Of a stretch of DNA of 64,000 nt, positions 55,283-63,656 are shown piece by piece. The number at the start of each line of letters is the position of its first letter. The stretch's first letter is position 1. Both the position numbers and the translations under genes were made by a program. Under the pieces are notes generated by a model. The model searched no databases. It saw only the letters and a list, made by a program, of their open reading frames with translations, and was not told the origin of the DNA. The stretch is from Rhodococcus sp. H36-A4. GTDB lineage: Bacteria; Actinomycetota; Actinomycetes; Mycobacteriales; Mycobacteriaceae. The DNA lies in assembly GCF_027158005.1 (NCBI RefSeq), contig NZ_JAPVLQ010000003.1, positions 434,001 to 498,000 on the forward strand, in the 5' to 3' direction.

Positions 55283-56278
55283 GTGACGACGACTCCGGGG
55301 GCCCGGCCTGTGGCAGAGACGCAGGACGAATTCGCTCATGCGATAGAACTGTTGGAGGCTGCTCGATCCGTCACCGTGCTGTGTCACATCCAGCCGGATG
55401 CCGACACCATCGGTAGCGGTCTCGCACTGGGGTTGGTTCTTTCGCGTCGTGGAGTGGACGTGCAGGTGTCGTTTGCGACACCTGCCGAGCTGCCGGGGTC
55501 GATGGACGCGCTACCGGGCCGCGAGCTTTTGGTACCGGCCGGCGACGTCCGAGTCGACGTCGATCTCGTGGTCACGGTCGATGCCGGGAGCAAGGGGCGA
55601 CTCGGGGCGCTGTCCGACCGCATCGATGCTGCACACGCAACTCTCGTTATCGATCATCATCGGTCCAATACTCGGTTCGGCACCTGGAACGTGGTCGACG
55701 AGAACGCGGTGTCGACCACCGCGGTGATCGCTCGGCTGTTCGACGCATGGAATGTCGACATCGATCGAGATCTGGCCGAATGTCTGTTTGCCGGTCTTGT
55801 CACCGATACCGGATCGTTTCGTTGGGTTCAGCCCGGCTCCCATACTCTTGCCGAACGTCTTCTTGCGACCGGTATCGACGGGGCTGCGCTGACGAGGAAG
55901 TTGCTCGATACGCATCCGTTCGCGTGGTTGCCGATGTTGGGATCGGTTCTCGGAGCGGCAGAGCTGGTTCCGGACGCGGCGGGCGGACGCGGGCTCGTCT
56001 ATACCGCGATCCTGCGCGAAGATTCCGCCGGCCTCCGCTCGGAAGAGATCGAGAGCGTCATCGACATCGTCCGCACTGCGACCGAAGCCGAGGTGGCGGC
56101 GGTACTCAAACAGCAGAGTGGTGACGACTGGACGGTGTCGTTGCGCGCGAAGACGCAGGTCGACGTTTCCCTTGTGGCGACGTCTCTCGGTGGGGGCGGC
56201 CATCGTAAAGCTTCGGGCTACACAGCTACTGGTTCCAAGTCCGACGTCGTCGCGTCCCTCATCGCCGCACTCGGTTGA
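55283..56278 (+). CDS. nrnA: Bifunctional oligoribonuclease / pAp phosphatase NrnA
   Basis: NrnA degrades short oligonucleotides and dephosphorylates pAp; in mycobacteria the homologue also handles cyclic-di-AMP products. The 331-residue protein has the DHH motifs: CHIQPDADTIGSG, VTVDAG, LVIDHHRSN (D124-H126), LVTDTGSFRW, and DHHA1 ending SLGGGGHRKASGYT. It starts at GTG 55283, 5 bp after rbfA. A MATE gene follows 6 bp later. Confidence 0.93.
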   Translation: MTTTPGARPVAETQDEFAHAIELLEAARSVTVLCHIQPDADTIGSGLALGLVLSRRGVDVQVSFATPAELPGSMDALPGRELLVPAGDVRVDVDLVVTVDAGSKGRLGALSDRIDAAHATLVIDHHRSNTRFGTWNVVDENAVSTTAVIARLFDAWNVDIDRDLAECLFAGLVTDTGSFRWVQPGSHTLAERLLATGIDGAALTRKLLDTHPFAWLPMLGSVLGAAELVPDAAGGRGLVYTAILREDSAGLRSEEIESVIDIVRTATEAEVAAVLKQQSGDDWTVSLRAKTQVDVSLVATSLGGGGHRKASGYTATGSKSDVVASLIAALG

Positions 56279-56284
56279 TCGATC

Positions 56285-57628
56285 TTGGTCGAATCCACTG
56301 CTTCGGCGGAGGCGTCTCCGCGCAGAATTCTCGGTTTGGCCCTCCCGGCGCTCGGTGTCCTTGCGGCTGAGCCGCTGTACTTGCTTTTCGACGCGGCAGT
56401 GGTGGGCAGGCTGGGTGCGCTTCCGCTCGCTGGACTGGCCGTCGGCGGTCTGGTTCTGACTCAGGTCAGCACGCAATTGACGTTTCTCTCGTACGGCACA
56501 ACTGCGCGTGCCGCTCGAATGCACGGTGCAGGACGCGAGGAGGACGCGGTCGGTGAGGGCGTCCAAGCGACGTGGCTCGCCGTTGCGCTGGGTGTGGCGA
56601 TCGTTGCCGTGATGCAGATTCTGGCGGCTCCGATTCTCTCTGTCATCGGTGGCGGCGGCGAGATTGCCGATGAAGCTACCGCGTGGTTCAGGGTCGCTGT
56701 CTTCGGTGTTCCTTTCATCCTGATTTCGATGGCGGGCAACGGGTGGATGAGGGGTGTCCAGAACACCAGGAGGCCGCTCCGTTTCGTAGTTTTCGGGCTG
56801 TTGGTCTCGGGCGTGCTGTGCCCGATGTTGGTACACGGTCTGCTCGGGTTTCCGCGGATGGAACTTCTCGGGTCTGCGGTGGCGAATCTGGTGGGGCAGT
56901 CGATCGCTGGGTGTCTGTTCATCGCCGCGATTTCGCGTGCGGGGGTTCCGCTTCGGCCCAGGTGGTCGGTGATGCGAGTGCAGTTGATTCTCGGTCGCGA
57001 TCTCGTCCTGCGTAGCTTGGCGTTTCAAGCGTGCTTCTTGTCTGCTGCAGCAGTGGCATCCCGGTTCGGAGCGGCCGCTGTCGCTGCCAATCAGGTTGTC
57101 CTGCTGCTGTGGAATCTCGTGTCGTTGACTCTTGATTCTTTGGCCATTGCGGCTCAAACACTGGTCGGTGCTGCTCTGGGCAAAGGCGACGTCCGTGGCG
57201 CCACCAAGCTGGGTTGGCGATTGACCGCGTGGTCCACCATGTTCGCGATCGTCCTGGCATCGATGTTCGCGGCCGGTATGCCGGTGATCCCCGAGCTGTT
57301 CACCGCAGACCCAGCCGTGGTGGGTCAGATGCACGCGATCTGGTGGATATTCGTCGCCATCATTCCGATTGCCGGAATCGTCTTCGCCCTCGACGGAGTT
57401 CTGTTGGGTAGCGGCGACGCAGCCTTCCTCCGGACCGCCACACTGGCATGTGCCCTGCTGGGTTTTCTACCCTTCATCTGGTTGTCGCTGGTGCTGGACT
57501 GGGGATTGACCGGAATCTGGGTCGGTCTCGGAGTTTTCGTGTCGCTGCGGGCGATCGCGGTGGTGCTACGGACGCTCTCGGGTCGGTGGGCGCTGGGGGG
57601 CGCCGACATTCAACGCGAGGCCGGATGA
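56285..57628 (+). CDS. dinF: DinF/MATE family efflux transporter
   Basis: The 447-residue protein has about 12 membrane helices in two halves, each beginning with a MATE-like stretch: LALPALGVLAAEPLYLLFDA AVVGRLG in the first (split here), and LRSLAFQACFLSAAAVASRF in the second, with AANQVVLLLWNLVSLTLDSL (in part). It sits after nrnA as in M. tuberculosis (Rv2836c). Such proteins export drugs with Na+ or H+. The start is TTG 56285 or GTG 56288, 6 bp after nrnA. Its last 19 bp overlap the convergent modC. Confidence 0.87.
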   Translation: MVESTASAEASPRRILGLALPALGVLAAEPLYLLFDAAVVGRLGALPLAGLAVGGLVLTQVSTQLTFLSYGTTARAARMHGAGREEDAVGEGVQATWLAVALGVAIVAVMQILAAPILSVIGGGGEIADEATAWFRVAVFGVPFILISMAGNGWMRGVQNTRRPLRFVVFGLLVSGVLCPMLVHGLLGFPRMELLGSAVANLVGQSIAGCLFIAAISRAGVPLRPRWSVMRVQLILGRDLVLRSLAFQACFLSAAAVASRFGAAAVAANQVVLLLWNLVSLTLDSLAIAAQTLVGAALGKGDVRGATKLGWRLTAWSTMFAIVLASMFAAGMPVIPELFTADPAVVGQMHAIWWIFVAIIPIAGIVFALDGVLLGSGDAAFLRTATLACALLGFLPFIWLSLVLDWGLTGIWVGLGVFVSLRAIAVVLRTLSGRWALGGADIQREAG

Positions 57629-58677
57629 ATAGCAACTTCCTGGCTCTTGACGACGAAGTAGACCTCCATGCCAGGCGACAGGTCCAATTCCGAGACCGCT
57701 GCTGCCGTCACGTCCGCCACGAGACTCTGGCCGCCGTGGGTACCCCGAACACGAACCGTTGCGCCGTACACGTCCATCGCGGCGATCGTGACGGGTAGTA
57801 CGTTGCGCGGACTGGCATGCGGTTCGGTGAGATGCACTGCTACCGCGGACGGGCTGAAGACAGCTACTGCGTCGGCACCCGATGGCGTCGTACTGTGTCC
57901 GTGAATCGTCAGGCCCTGCGCGGTACTCAACGAACCTGAAGAATCTGCAGCGCCGAGAACCAAGTTCACTCCGGCGATCCGAGCGGCGAATTCACTGCGT
58001 GGTGAGGTGAGAATGTCTGTGGTCGGTCCGCGCTCGACGATTCGGCCGGCCTGCACGACCACAATCGTGTCGGCCAAGGCGAGCGCATCGAGGAGGTCGT
58101 GAGTGACGATGAGTGCGGTGCGTCGTTGCTCACGCAGGACGGTTCGAAGCAATCGGCGCAGAACGGGTGCGGTAGCTACGTCCAATGCGGCCATCGGCTC
58201 GTCGAGGAGTAGTACTCGAGGCTGCGCTGCGAGCGCGCGAGCGAGAGCTATGCGTTGTGCTTGCCCACCCGAGAGCTGCGAAGGCCGTCGATCCGCAAGG
58301 TCGAGTGCATCGACTGCGTCAAGCCAGGTTCGTGCAATCTCCCTTCCTTCGCGACGACCGACCCCCCGACTGCGGGGCGCGAACGCGACGTTGGCTTCGG
58401 CGTCGAGATGAGGAAACAGAAGGGCGTTCTGTGACAGCGTGGCCACGCCACGGGCATGCGCTGGAACGAACGTGCGTCCGGCGGTGTCGGTGACTACGTC
58501 GTCACCGATGGTGATTCGTCCGGAGTCGGGCCGGAGCAGACCTGCCACGAGCGAAAGCAACGAAGTCTTGCCGGCCCCGTTCGGTCCGAGAATCGCGATG
58601 ACCTCGCCGTCGTCGACATCGAGGGTGAAGTCGAGGTTACGTTCGGCGACTTCGGCGATGAGGCGGATGGAGCTCAC
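57610..58677 (-). CDS. modC: Molybdate ABC transporter ATP-binding protein ModC
   Basis: The 355-residue ATPase has Walker [15 protein letters not shown] (31-39), signature [15 protein letters not shown], Walker [13 protein letters not shown] and switch VTHDL. The C-terminal 70 residues contain a TOBE/molybdopterin-binding-like domain ([35 protein letters not shown]), characteristic of ModC. The GTG start at 58677 overlaps the modB stop as GTGA. It is the last gene of the operon and overlaps the MATE gene end. Confidence 0.9.
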   Translation of the reverse strand: MSSIRLIAEVAERNLDFTLDVDDGEVIAILGPNGAGKTSLLSLVAGLLRPDSGRITIGDDVVTDTAGRTFVPAHARGVATLSQNALLFPHLDAEANVAFAPRSRGVGRREGREIARTWLDAVDALDLADRRPSQLSGGQAQRIALARALAAQPRVLLLDEPMAALDVATAPVLRRLLRTVLREQRRTALIVTHDLLDALALADTIVVVQAGRIVERGPTTDILTSPRSEFAARIAGVNLVLGAADSSGSLSTAQGLTIHGHSTTPSGADAVAVFSPSAVAVHLTEPHASPRNVLPVTIAAMDVYGATVRVRGTHGGQSLVADVTAAAVSELDLSPGMEVYFVVKSQEVAIHPASR

Positions 58678-59519
58678 AGCGCCCCGGCCAACCGGCGCCC
58701 ACGGGCGGCAACGACGATTACTGTCGCCACCACGATTAACAGGAGCGAGAGCGCCACTGCGGCGTCGGGATCGGTTTCACGCTGCAGATAGATCTCCAAT
58801 GGCAGGGTTCGCGTGACTCCCTCGAGTGATCCAGCGAAGGTCAACGTCGCACCGAATTCGCCGAGGGCGCGCGCGAATGCAAGAACGGCCCCCGACACCA
58901 GTCCAGGCAGAACGAGCGGGAGCGTCACCCGGCGCAACACTGTCGTCGGACGCGCACCCAAGGTGGCGGCGACGGTCTCGTATCCGCGTCCCGTGCTGCG
59001 CAATGCTCCTTCGAGGCTGACGACCAGGAAGGGAAGCGAGACGAAGGTCTGGGCCAGCACCACTGCCGTCGTGGAGAATGCGATGCCGATGCCCCACGCC
59101 TCCAGTTGCTCGCCGAGGAGGCCGAGTCGACCGAAGGTGTAAAGCAAGGCAATGCCGCCGACGACCGGTGGAAGGACGAGGGGAAGCAGCACCAACGCTC
59201 GGAGGATGGACTGACCAGGAAACTCCGATCGGGCCAACACCAGTGCCATCGGTATACCGATGACAATGCACACGACGGTGCTCGTAGCTGCCGTCCGGAG
59301 GCTGAGGAGTAATGCCGTTCGTGATGACTCCGAGGAGATGAGGGCGATGAAGTTCGGCCAATCGATCTTCAACAGAATGGCCAGCAACGGGGTGACGACG
59401 AACAACGCACCCAACGCTGCGGGGACGAAGATCCACCTGGGTAGACCGACTCGGACCTCGTTGCCGCCGCGTATTCCCCTTCCGGAGCGCGTCGGTTTCA
59501 CCTCGACAGTCGCGCTCAT
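58674..59519 (-). CDS. modB: Molybdate ABC transporter permease ModB
   Basis: The 281-residue permease has six helices and the ABC permease EAA-like loop in [24 protein letters not shown] (in part), then [20 protein letters not shown], a signature typical of ModB/CysT permeases. ATG 59519 overlaps the stop of the regulator gene. The upstream open frame is the regulator in another frame. No substrate-binding protein gene (modA) is present between regulator and permease or elsewhere in this operon. Confidence 0.9.
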   Translation of the reverse strand: MSATVEVKPTRSGRGIRGGNEVRVGLPRWIFVPAALGALFVVTPLLAILLKIDWPNFIALISSESSRTALLLSLRTAATSTVVCIVIGIPMALVLARSEFPGQSILRALVLLPLVLPPVVGGIALLYTFGRLGLLGEQLEAWGIGIAFSTTAVVLAQTFVSLPFLVVSLEGALRSTGRGYETVAATLGARPTTVLRRVTLPLVLPGLVSGAVLAFARALGEFGATLTFAGSLEGVTRTLPLEIYLQRETDPDAAVALSLLLIVVATVIVVAARGRRLAGAL

Positions 59520-59926
59520 TGTTCTTCGAGTCCTGCTTCGACGATGACCGTTGTCGCCTTGACCACGGCCACCGCAACTCTGCCCGGCTCGAGACCCAGG
59601 GTGCGCACCGATTCGGTGCTCATGAGCGAGACGACGGTGAACGGTCCGCACTGCATCTCGACCTCGCTCATCACGGTGTCGGACGTCACTGCAGTCACCA
59701 GCCCGACCAATCGATTGCGGGCCGAACTTCCCGAGCCCGTCGGATCCGGGGGAGGAGTTGCCTGCTCGCGGGCGAATGCAGCCAAGGCGGCACCGTCGAC
59801 TACTTTTCGACCGGAGTTGTCCTTGTACGCGACGAGTGTTCCGTTGTCGATCCATCTACGCACGGTGTCGTCACTGACGCCGAGGAGCGCGGCCGCGTCT
59901 TTGATTCGAATCCGTGAATGCGGCAT
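59516..59926 (-). CDS. HTH-TOBE molybdate-responsive regulator-like protein
   Basis: The 136-residue protein joins an excisionase/MerR-like helix-turn-helix ([40 protein letters not shown]) to one C-terminal TOBE (Mop) domain (about 72-135: [41 protein letters not shown]). TOBE domains bind molybdate or tungstate, so it should sense oxyanion levels. ATG 59926 lies 7 nt after TAGAGT, without Shine-Dalgarno, which fits a leaderless transcript. It overlaps modB by 4 bp. Confidence 0.88.
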   Translation of the reverse strand: MPHSRIRIKDAAALLGVSDDTVRRWIDNGTLVAYKDNSGRKVVDGAALAAFAREQATPPPDPTGSGSSARNRLVGLVTAVTSDTVMSEVEMQCGPFTVVSLMSTESVRTLGLEPGRVAVAVVKATTVIVEAGLEEQ

Positions 59927-59933
59927 GAACAGA

Positions 59934-59939
59934 ACTCTA
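59934..59939 (-). promoter_or_regulatory. -10 hexamer TAGAGT of the molybdate operon
   Basis: On the minus strand TAGAGT ends 7 nt before the regulator's ATG (59926) and no ribosome site is seen, fitting a leaderless start. Confidence 0.5.
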
Positions 59940-59970
59940 GAGCAGCAGGCGCGTAAGGGATCGACGCGAG

Positions 59971-60165
59971 TTATCGACGTCGACGGGTATTGACGAAACG
60001 AGCGAGGAGCGTTGCCGCAAGTAATGCGATCGCACACACGATTGCGGTGATCACAAAACCAGAGACGAAGTTGTCCGAGGCGATCCCCGCTAGAACGGAG
60101 GCCATAACAGTGAGGACCAGCCCTGCTGTGAGGCCGGATTTCTCGGATGCGGAAAAGTTGTTCAT
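59971..60165 (-). CDS. Small two-helix membrane protein, unknown
   Basis: A 64-residue product with a short polar start (MNNFSASEKSG), two helices (LTAGLVLTVMASVLAGIA and FVITAIVCAIALLAATLLAR) and a basic end NTRRRR. It matches no family I recognise. The charge pattern suggests both ends face the cytosol. No clear ribosome site was found. It is placed between the molybdate operon and pptH and divergent from the latter; either could be chance. Confidence 0.6.
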   Translation of the reverse strand: MNNFSASEKSGLTAGLVLTVMASVLAGIASDNFVSGFVITAIVCAIALLAATLLARFVNTRRRR

Positions 60166-60295
60166 AGGTCGACAGTGTCTCATCCGGCACCCTGTCCGAT
60201 ACCGCTCGGGAATCCGAAGGGAAGATGAGGTGTTGGTTGTCGACCGAATCGACAACCAGATCAGAAGATCATTTCATCGGGAAGGAACACGGCCT

Positions 60296-61219
60296 GTGAC
60301 AGCAAAGCTCTGGGCAGTGAGTGACATCCACATCGGTCACCGAGGAAATCGTCCGGTCACCGAGGATATTCATCCCGAGTCACCAGAAGATTGGTTGATC
60401 GTCGCGGGAGACGTTTCGGAGAAAACCGACGACATCAAGTGGGCACTCGAGTTGCTCCGAAGTCGATTCGCCAAGGTCATCTGGGTACCCGGCAACCACG
60501 AACTGTGGACGACGGTCAAAGATCCAGTGCAAATTCACGGTGCTGCGCGCTATGAGTACCTGGTCAATCTGTGCCGTGAGATCGACGTCGTCACGCCCGA
60601 GGACCCCTATCTGCTGTGGGAGGGCGAAGGCGGACCGGCGACGCTGGTGCCGATGTTCTTGCTGTACGACTACTCGTTTCTCCCTCGTGGGGCCGTGGAC
60701 AAGGAACACGGGCTTGCGATCGCGCGAGAGAAGAATGTCGTCGCCACCGACGAGTTCTTGCTCTCGTGTGAGCCGTACGCCAGCCGAGACGCATGGTGTC
60801 GAGCTCGCATCGAAAGCACCAGGACCAGACTCGACGCCCTCGATCCGTCGATCCCTACGGTGTTGATCAACCATTTTCCGCTGGTGCGACAGCCCACCGA
60901 GGTGCTCTTCTATCCGGAGTTCGCGTTGTGGTGCGGTTCCACTCTGACCGCCGACTGGCATACGCGCTACAACGCCCTGTGCGCGGTGTACGGGCACCTT
61001 CATATCCCTCGTACGACGTACTACGACGGGGTGCGCTTCGAGGAAGTCTCGGTCGGATATCCACGCGAATGGCAGCGGCGGGGGTTGCCCGACAACGTGC
61101 TCAGACAGATACTCCCCGTGCCGGAGTATCCCGAGGGCACCTTGAACAAGTGGGGCGGACACTTCACGGTGACACCCGAGATGGAAGCCGAAGTCGAGAA
61201 GATGAGGTCTGAGCAGTGA
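60296..61219 (+). CDS. pptH: PptH-like 4'-phosphopantetheinyl hydrolase (calcineurin-type phosphoesterase)
   Basis: The 307-residue protein is a calcineurin-like metallophosphoesterase: AVSDIHIGH, LIVAGDVSEK, VIWVPGNHELW, TVLINHFPL and AVYGHLHIP give the D-x-H, GD, GNHE, H and GHxH metal ligands. It overlaps the phosphopantetheinyl transferase gene by 4 bp, as Rv2795c (PptH) does with Rv2794c (PptT). In M. tuberculosis PptH removes 4'-phosphopantetheine from acyl-carrier proteins, the reverse of PptT. GTG 60296 follows AAGGA by about 10 nt. Confidence 0.9.
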   Translation: MTAKLWAVSDIHIGHRGNRPVTEDIHPESPEDWLIVAGDVSEKTDDIKWALELLRSRFAKVIWVPGNHELWTTVKDPVQIHGAARYEYLVNLCREIDVVTPEDPYLLWEGEGGPATLVPMFLLYDYSFLPRGAVDKEHGLAIAREKNVVATDEFLLSCEPYASRDAWCRARIESTRTRLDALDPSIPTVLINHFPLVRQPTEVLFYPEFALWCGSTLTADWHTRYNALCAVYGHLHIPRTTYYDGVRFEEVSVGYPREWQRRGLPDNVLRQILPVPEYPEGTLNKWGGHFTVTPEMEAEVEKMRSEQ

Positions 61220-61884
61220 TCGAGTCGATTCTTCCCAATGGCGTCGTCGCCGCCGAATTGTTCGCCGACCCGCCGGGGTTGGAACCGCATCCGCTCGAAG
61301 CTCATCTGGTCGCCAAGGCCGTGGACAAGCGCAAACGTGAGTTCAGCTCTGCGCGCCACTGCGCCCGCCTGGCGATGGGCAAGCTGGGTGTGGATCCAGC
61401 GCCGATCATGCGAGGGAGTTCGGGCGCCCCGCAATGGCCGAGGGGAGTGGTCGGGAGCCTGACGCATTGCGACGGATACCGTGGTGCAGTCGTGGCGTAT
61501 TCGATGCAGGTTCGTTCCGTCGGAATCGATGCCGAACCACACGATGCACTACCCGACGGGGTTCTCGATGCCGTCAGTCTCGAGGCCGAACGAATATGGC
61601 TACGCACCGCGTCCGCCGATACGGACGTGCACTGGGATCGTTTGCTGTTCTGCGCCAAGGAAGCGACGTACAAGGCGTGGGAACCATTGACCGGTCGATG
61701 GTTGGGTTTCGAGGATGCGCACATCACGTTCGATCGCACCGGTTCCGGGGGCGACGTCTCCGGAACCTTCCATTCTCGACTCCTCGTGTCCGGTGAAACC
61801 ATCGACGGTCCGCCACTGACTTCGTTCGATGGCCGATGGCTCGTCTCCGACGGTCTGATCGTCACCGCCATCGCAGTGACCTAG
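61216..61884 (+). CDS. pptT: 4'-phosphopantetheinyl transferase PptT
   Basis: PptT attaches 4'-phosphopantetheine to carrier proteins of fatty-acid, polyketide and siderophore synthases. The 222-residue protein matches the EntD/PptT type: KRKREFSSARHCAR, GVVGSLTHCDGY, VGIDAEPHD (D105 and E107, magnesium) and FCAKEATYKAW (K148, E149, K153). GTG 61216 overlaps pptH as GTGA. The pair may set carrier-protein activity by opposing reactions. Confidence 0.93.
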   Translation: MIESILPNGVVAAELFADPPGLEPHPLEAHLVAKAVDKRKREFSSARHCARLAMGKLGVDPAPIMRGSSGAPQWPRGVVGSLTHCDGYRGAVVAYSMQVRSVGIDAEPHDALPDGVLDAVSLEAERIWLRTASADTDVHWDRLLFCAKEATYKAWEPLTGRWLGFEDAHITFDRTGSGGDVSGTFHSRLLVSGETIDGPPLTSFDGRWLVSDGLIVTAIAVT

Positions 61885-61912
61885 CGATCCACGCGGCGCA
61901 GAAGCCGCCTGG

Positions 61913-61918
61913 CACAAT
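61913..61918 (+). promoter_or_regulatory. Possible -10 (CACAAT) for leaderless truB
   Basis: CACAAT ends 8 nt before the GTG at 61927, with no Shine-Dalgarno between. The first two bases differ from TANNNT. Confidence 0.35.
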
Positions 61919-61926
61919 GAACTCTC

Positions 61927-62853
61927 GTGTCTTCACGCGGAAAGCTGTCCTCCGGCCTCGTCGGTGCCGGGTTGTTGATCGTGGACAAGGGACCAGGGGT
62001 CACCAGCCATGACGTCGTCGCCTCCTGTCGCAAACTTCTGCACACTCGGAAGGTGGGGCATGCGGGCACGCTCGACCCGATGGCCACCGGTGTGCTCGTC
62101 CTCGGGATCGAACGCGCCACGAAGATGCTGGGGCTTCTCGCGTTGACCACCAAGGAATACACGGCAACGATCCGACTCGGGCGTAGTACCACCACCGACG
62201 ATGCCGAGGGTGAGACCATCGCGGATGCGTCGGCGCACGAGGTGAGCGATTCGGCGCTTCGAGAGCAGATCGCGCTACTGTCCGGTGACATCGAGCAGAT
62301 TCCGGCGAGTGTGAGCGCGATCAAGGTGGATGGGCAACGTGCCCACAAGCTGATACGTGCAGGTGAAGAGTTCACCTTGCCTGCTCGAAAGGTCAGCGTG
62401 ACGAGGTTCGACCTACTTGCCCGGCGAGACGTGCCCGATACCGGTTTCGTAGATCTCGATGTCGACGTCGAATGCTCTTCTGGAACCTACATTCGAGCGC
62501 TCGCGCGCGACCTCGGTGCCGCTCTCGGTGTCGGCGGCCACCTGACCGTGCTGCGGCGCACGCGAGTGGGCCCGTTCACTTTGGAGCATGCTCGTACCCT
62601 CGACCAGCTCGCGGAGAACCCTGGGGTCAGCCTGGACATCGACGAGGCTGCGCGCACTGCTTTTCCGCACCGGCAGCTCGACGCCGAAGAAGCGGAATCG
62701 GTCAGCCAGGGGAGATGGTTGGATCCCGTGGGGATCGATGGCGTGTATGCAGCAATCGACCCATCGGGGCACACGATCGCTCTGCTGCAGGAAAAAGGTA
62801 AGCGCGCAAGCTCGGTGCTGGTCGTTCGCCCGGCAACCTTGCGCGGTCACTAG
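61927..62853 (+). CDS. truB: tRNA pseudouridine-55 synthase TruB
   Basis: TruB makes pseudouridine 55 in the T-loop of tRNAs. The 308-residue protein has GLLIVDKGPGVTSHDVV, GHAGTLDPMATGVLVLGI (catalytic D50), GRSTTTDDAEGE, KVDGQRAHKLIRAGE and SSGTYIRALARDLG, followed by an actinobacterial C-terminal domain. GTG 61927 is likely leaderless. Its TAG overlaps the mntR TAG on the other strand through CTAG. Confidence 0.96.
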   Translation: MSSRGKLSSGLVGAGLLIVDKGPGVTSHDVVASCRKLLHTRKVGHAGTLDPMATGVLVLGIERATKMLGLLALTTKEYTATIRLGRSTTTDDAEGETIADASAHEVSDSALREQIALLSGDIEQIPASVSAIKVDGQRAHKLIRAGEEFTLPARKVSVTRFDLLARRDVPDTGFVDLDVDVECSSGTYIRALARDLGAALGVGGHLTVLRRTRVGPFTLEHARTLDQLAENPGVSLDIDEAARTAFPHRQLDAEEAESVSQGRWLDPVGIDGVYAAIDPSGHTIALLQEKGKRASSVLVVRPATLRGH

Positions 62854-63647
62854 CGGGTCGGGATCATCCAGATCGCTTCGGCTGCACGTTGACCGAGATC
62901 GATGACACCCTTGTCGGCACCGTGATGGTCCAATTCGATCTCCACCGTTCCTGCGTAGTCGCGTCGCTCGAGGACGGCGATCGGCAGATCGAGCGTGATG
63001 CCCACCGAGTCGAAGTAGCGCAGCATCGCCGGATCGGAATCGGAAATCCGGGCGACCAGCCCGCGTTGGCCGTCTGCGTAGTCGCTCAGGCGTGTGGCCT
63101 CGGGTGACGCTATGTCGCCGTCCACCGACGGAATCGGGTCACCGTGTGGATCACGTTCAGGGAAGCCCAGTTTCGCGTCTATCCGCGACATCATCAGGTC
63201 CGAGACCGCATGTTCGAGTATTTCTGCCTCGTCGTGCACTTCGTCCCAGCCGTAGCCGAGTTCTTGCACGAGATAGGTCTCGATCAGTCGGTGACGTCGA
63301 ACCATCGCAATGGCCGCGGTGCGTCCCCTAGGGGTGAGAGAGATAGCCCCGTAACGAGCGTGGTCGACCATGCCTTGATCGGCCAGCTTGCGGATCGCCT
63401 CGGACACTGTCGAGGCGGAGACGCCGATGCGTTCGGACAGCATCTTGGTACTGACGGCGTCCTCGGTCCACTCGCCGGCAGTCCAGATCACTTTGAGATA
63501 GTCCTGCGCGACAGCCGACAGCTGCAGTTCTTCCGCGAGGTTGTCTGCTGCAGCCTTGTTACCTGCAGTGCTCTTGTTACCCGCAGTGCTCTTGTTACCC
63601 GCAGTGTTTTTGCCGCCGGTGTTCGGGCTGACCATTCGCTCCACCAC
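62850..63647 (-). CDS. mntR: MntR/SirR-type DtxR-family manganese-dependent repressor
   Basis: The protein is 265 residues from GTG 63647 (261 from ATG 63635). A repetitive start of NKSTAG hexapeptides leads to a winged helix (AVAQDYLKVIWTAGEW, LSERIGVSASTVSEAIRKLA), a metal-binding dimer domain (HRLIETYLVQELGYGWDEVH, EAEILEHAVS) and a C-terminal FeoA/SH3-like domain. DtxR-family order and the neighbouring ABC permease argue for MntR/SirR, repressing metal uptake, rather than IdeR. It lies 9 bp downstream of the permease gene on the same strand. Confidence 0.9.
   Translation of the reverse strand: MVERMVSPNTGGKNTAGNKSTAGNKSTAGNKAAADNLAEELQLSAVAQDYLKVIWTAGEWTEDAVSTKMLSERIGVSASTVSEAIRKLADQGMVDHARYGAISLTPRGRTAAIAMVRRHRLIETYLVQELGYGWDEVHDEAEILEHAVSDLMMSRIDAKLGFPERDPHGDPIPSVDGDIASPEATRLSDYADGQRGLVARISDSDPAMLRYFDSVGITLDLPIAVLERRDYAGTVEIELDHHGADKGVIDLGQRAAEAIWMIPTR
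63555..63608 (-). repeat. 18-bp tandem repeats in the mntR start
   Basis: Three 18-bp copies (63555-63572, 63573-63590, 63591-63608) with a few differences encode NKSTAG-type hexapeptides ahead of the DNA-binding domain. Their number may vary without loss of frame. Confidence 0.85.
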
Positions 63648-63656
63648 GCGATGAGC

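Noticed and set aside
55511-57334. 607-codon open frame on the minus strand
   Set aside because: Antisense to nrnA and the MATE gene; polar, Arg/His/Gln-rich product without domain.
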